This document shows positions 62,269 to 64,000 of a stretch of DNA of 64,000 nucleotides, piece by piece. The notes under the pieces were generated by a model, which saw only the letters and a list, made by a program, of their open reading frames with translations, had not been told where the DNA came from and did not search any database. The position numbers and the translations under genes were made by a program. Positions within the stretch are counted from its first letter, which is position 1; every line of letters begins with the position of its first letter. Origin of the DNA: Chitinophagaceae bacterium (GTDB taxonomy: Bacteria > Bacteroidota > Bacteroidia > Chitinophagales > Chitinophagaceae); assembly GCA_016706055.1 (NCBI GenBank), contig JADJKL010000007.1, positions 62,001 to 126,000 of the forward strand, given 5' to 3'.

Positions 62269-63430
62269 TAATACTATTTTTACCAGCAATAAAATTATCA
62301 TACAAACAATTCACCGTTTTCTTTATTACAGCATTAAAACCATCTGTGTAAGCAGGGTGGCATCCGTTGGAAATAACAACGATACCAAATTTTTCTTCGG
62401 GATTAAAAAACATAGCACTGTAGAGTCCATAGGCAGAGCCTGTATGTCCTGTCATCGTTTTACCGGTAATTAACTTATCCGTTTTCAATATCGCTAATCC
62501 ATATCCCTCTTTAACAGAAAGCATTGTTTGCATTTGTTTTGCACTCTCTTTCGATATTATTCTTTTGCCTTTATACTTGCCCTGATTCATATGCATGATC
62601 ATATAAACGGCAAGATCAGGTGCAGAAATTTTCATTCCTCCAGTGGGAGAAAAGATGGGAGTGCTATAGCCCATTGTATAATTTTTTATTTCTTCGCTGC
62701 GAGGTGCATAGGCCGCAGGCGAAGCATTGAATGACTTCAACGAATCATTGTATTCATAAATAGTGGCAAAACGAGAATTATCCAATGAGTCCACACAATA
62801 ACCGCCATACAATTTCAATGGATCCAGAATATGATGCTTTACATACTGATCAAATCGTTCGCCTGATTTTTTTTCTATGATGGTACCAATCATATTATAA
62901 TTCAGGTTGCAATATTGATAGCCGGTACCAGGTTCGTAGCTATTATAACATTTTGCCCAGTCTTTATTTTTATCCGGGTTAATGGCATCGAGGGTAAAAT
63001 AACCTTGACTGTCATTTAAAGAAGAGCGGTGCGACATGGCCATCCGGAGTGTAATTACAGTTTCAGGAAATTTTGGGTTCCTTATTTTAAAGCCTACAAG
63101 ATTACTTATATCATCCTCCAATGAAAGTTTTTTCTTCTCTGCCAGTTGCATTATTGAAGTAGCCGAAAATGATTTTGATATGGAGGCAATCCTGAATAAA
63201 CAATCATCTGTAAGTGGTGTATTTGCTTCTATATTTTTATTGCCAAAAGAATGGGTATAGATAATCTTGCCCTTTTTTACTACTGCCACCGAAAGCCCTA
63301 CCACCGGTGTTTGCTGCATTATGTTTTTGATACACTCTTCGGCGTTGGTGGATTGAGCGGTGCTTTGAAACAAAAAACCAAAACAGAGTAAGAATATGTT
63401 TGCTATTTTAAAAACTGATGAGCGGATCAT
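62195..63430 (-). CDS. Serine hydrolase of the beta-lactamase family, exported
   Basis: An exported hydrolase of about 385 residues. The start is ATG 63430, which begins a signal peptide ending QSTAQS; the frame is open further upstream across the structured element, but that part is not protein-like. The nucleophile motif is SISK at residues 83-86, YXN is YCN in YQYCNLNYN, and HTG is in GHTGSAYG. The frame runs to 62195 and overlaps cbpM by 74 bases. If the T-run 62277-62281 had one more base it would stop at 62274, with AGKK as the end, and the overlap would vanish. Function: D-amino acid/ester hydrolase type, substrate unknown. Confidence 0.82.
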   Translation of the reverse strand: MIRSSVFKIANIFLLCFGFLFQSTAQSTNAEECIKNIMQQTPVVGLSVAVVKKGKIIYTHSFGNKNIEANTPLTDDCLFRIASISKSFSATSIMQLAEKKKLSLEDDISNLVGFKIRNPKFPETVITLRMAMSHRSSLNDSQGYFTLDAINPDKNKDWAKCYNSYEPGTGYQYCNLNYNMIGTIIEKKSGERFDQYVKHHILDPLKLYGGYCVDSLDNSRFATIYEYNDSLKSFNASPAAYAPRSEEIKNYTMGYSTPIFSPTGGMKISAPDLAVYMIMHMNQGKYKGKRIISKESAKQMQTMLSVKEGYGLAILKTDKLITGKTMTGHTGSAYGLYSAMFFNPEEKFGIVVISNGCHPAYTDGFNAVIKKTVNCLYDNFIAGKNSITILLHTHPTCSATSQSPAAFRSCG

Positions 63431-63534
63431 GATGAAATAATTTGGATATGAATATAAGAAAACACCTGCAAGTGCAGAGAATAGGTAAATTAATTTGCTT
63501 TTGTCATAGAAATTAGTGGCGTTCACAATTTGAA

Positions 63535-63566
63535 AATAAAAAACCACCCGCCGAAGCGAATGGTTT
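63535..63566 (-). terminator. Strong terminator with UUCG tetraloop
   Basis: On the minus strand AAACCATTCGC-TTCG-GCGGGTGGTTT forms a stem of about 11 base pairs, including a G-T pair, followed by TTTATTTT. The UUCG loop is unusually stable. It lies about 105 bases before the start of the hydrolase gene at 63430. Confidence 0.9.
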
Positions 63567-63692
63567 TCCCCCACTTGGGGACAGATGATCTGTGACAGTC
63601 CGGATGAACTAGAAAGCTCCCGGAAGTGTCCATGTCTTGTCTGCTAATATCATGAATACCTCCTTTTTTTTGATGAGGAAGTAAATTACCAA
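63567..63692 (-). ncRNA. Structured intergenic element, possible leader or small RNA
   Basis: On the minus strand this 126-base stretch folds readily. ACTTCC/GGAGGT (about 63690-63660), a TCCGG/CCGGA stem (about 63637-63600), ACAGA-TCA-TCTGT (about 63593-63581) and CCCC-AAGT-GGGG (about 63578-63567) precede the UUCG terminator. It includes AGGAGG with an ATG 6 bases later at 63653 and a 14-residue frame ending TAG at 63609 (MILADKTWTLPGAF). A transcription attenuator for the downstream hydrolase or a free-standing small RNA would both fit. It does not match a riboswitch family I know. Confidence 0.5.
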
Positions 63693-63754
63693 AAAAATTT
63701 TTATTGGAATGTTCTTAGGTGATAAAGATTGGGAATAGAAGGAGAGTTTTTTAA

Positions 63755-64000
63755 CTAAAATTTTTTCAACTGTTCTGCAATAATCGTCCCCACTTTTTCT
63801 TTGAGGGGATAATCGAATGAACCCATGGAAGATTCAACACGGATATGCGTAATGGTTCCATTCTTTATTGTTTCGATAGCTTTTGCAGACAATGTATAAA
63901 AAGCAAAGACCCAGCTGCCATACCCCATCGATGATTTCTTAGCAGTATAATTGGCACGGCTGAGCAAATTTATTATGGCTCCATCTTTCATTTGCAATTT
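63755..64000 (-). CDS. Hypothetical protein (5' part outside window)
   Basis: The C-terminal 81 residues of a protein whose start lies beyond the window edge; the frame is open to position 64000. The visible part, MKDGAIINLLSRANYTAKKSS and ITHIRVESSMGSFDYPLKEKVG, is beta-rich and ends with a short helix and KKF. The pattern resembles the C-terminal domain of Bacteroidota envelope proteins that carry a KVRIYTTDGYIDDDV-like segment, but I cannot name the family. The stop at 63755 is followed by the structured element. Confidence 0.6.
   Translation of the reverse strand, partial: KLQMKDGAIINLLSRANYTAKKSSMGYGSWVFAFYTLSAKAIETIKNGTITHIRVESSMGSFDYPLKEKVGTIIAEQLKKF

Noticed and set aside
63541..63690. 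FMN or glycine riboswitch on the plus strand
   Set aside because: Short pieces such as GACAGTCCGGATGA and GCCGAAG look alike, but the essential conserved parts (for example GGGCAGGG for FMN, GGAGAGA for glycine) are missing.
1..64000. tRNA, rRNA, CRISPR arrays or transposases
   Set aside because: Both strands were read for cloverleaf, spaced-repeat and transposase signs; none was convincing.

Overview
The window is AT-rich chromosomal DNA that looks like a member of the Bacteroidota, most likely Chitinophagales/Chitinophagaceae (the rank is inference). The support is a secreted protein with a C-terminal type IX secretion sorting domain (43844-45412), families typical of the phylum (DUF5606, DUF4476, SWIB protein with a Lys/Ala tail, tricorn-like S41 protease, M49 peptidase), many short lipoproteins, and repeated matches to the Bacteroidota -7 promoter motif TAnnTTTG just upstream of start codons. 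I see no rRNA, tRNA, CRISPR array, insertion sequence, prophage or integrase.

Layout. 0-9 kb: partial MFS exporter, OmpA lipoprotein, EamA transporter, small asparaginase-like protein, a gene-poor repeat-bearing stretch, a helical hypothetical protein, penicillin acylase, DUF4476 and SPFH proteins. 9-24 kb: M49 peptidase divergent from a PcrA/UvrD helicase, acyltransferase, GH25 lysozyme, prohibitin-like protein, a metal-homeostasis cluster (MerC-like / SCO1 / Fur) around a shared divergent promoter with a palindrome, PepF, DUF5606 and small enzymes. 24-34 kb: truncated haemoglobin with a DsbA-like protein, then DNA repair and replication genes polA, uvrB and recA. 34.7-40.7 kb: the most unusual locus, two exported caspase-like (C14) proteins side by side, one with 14 WD40 repeats, the other with a degenerate plus an intact caspase domain, followed by a YtxJ-like protein. 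40.7-52 kb: serine hydrolase, GH18 chitinase, SWIB protein, T9SS cargo, tricorn-like protease, YycJ-like hydrolase, NYN-LOTUS protein. 52-64 kb: an exported orphan Hcp-like protein, an acetyltransferase-like protein, SDR, metallo-hydrolase with PAS protein, small stress-type proteins, peptidase E, methyltransferase, PepSY protein, CbpA/CbpM chaperone pair, a second serine hydrolase, and a structured intergenic element with a strong terminator.

A window-wide point for anyone using this annotation: at least nine genes, including polA and uvrB, are broken by single-base shifts, nearly all at short homopolymer runs. Restoring one base (two in one gene) gives a normal full-length protein each time. 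The likeliest cause is indel error in the sequence, so these genes are annotated here as single units with the break positions stated.
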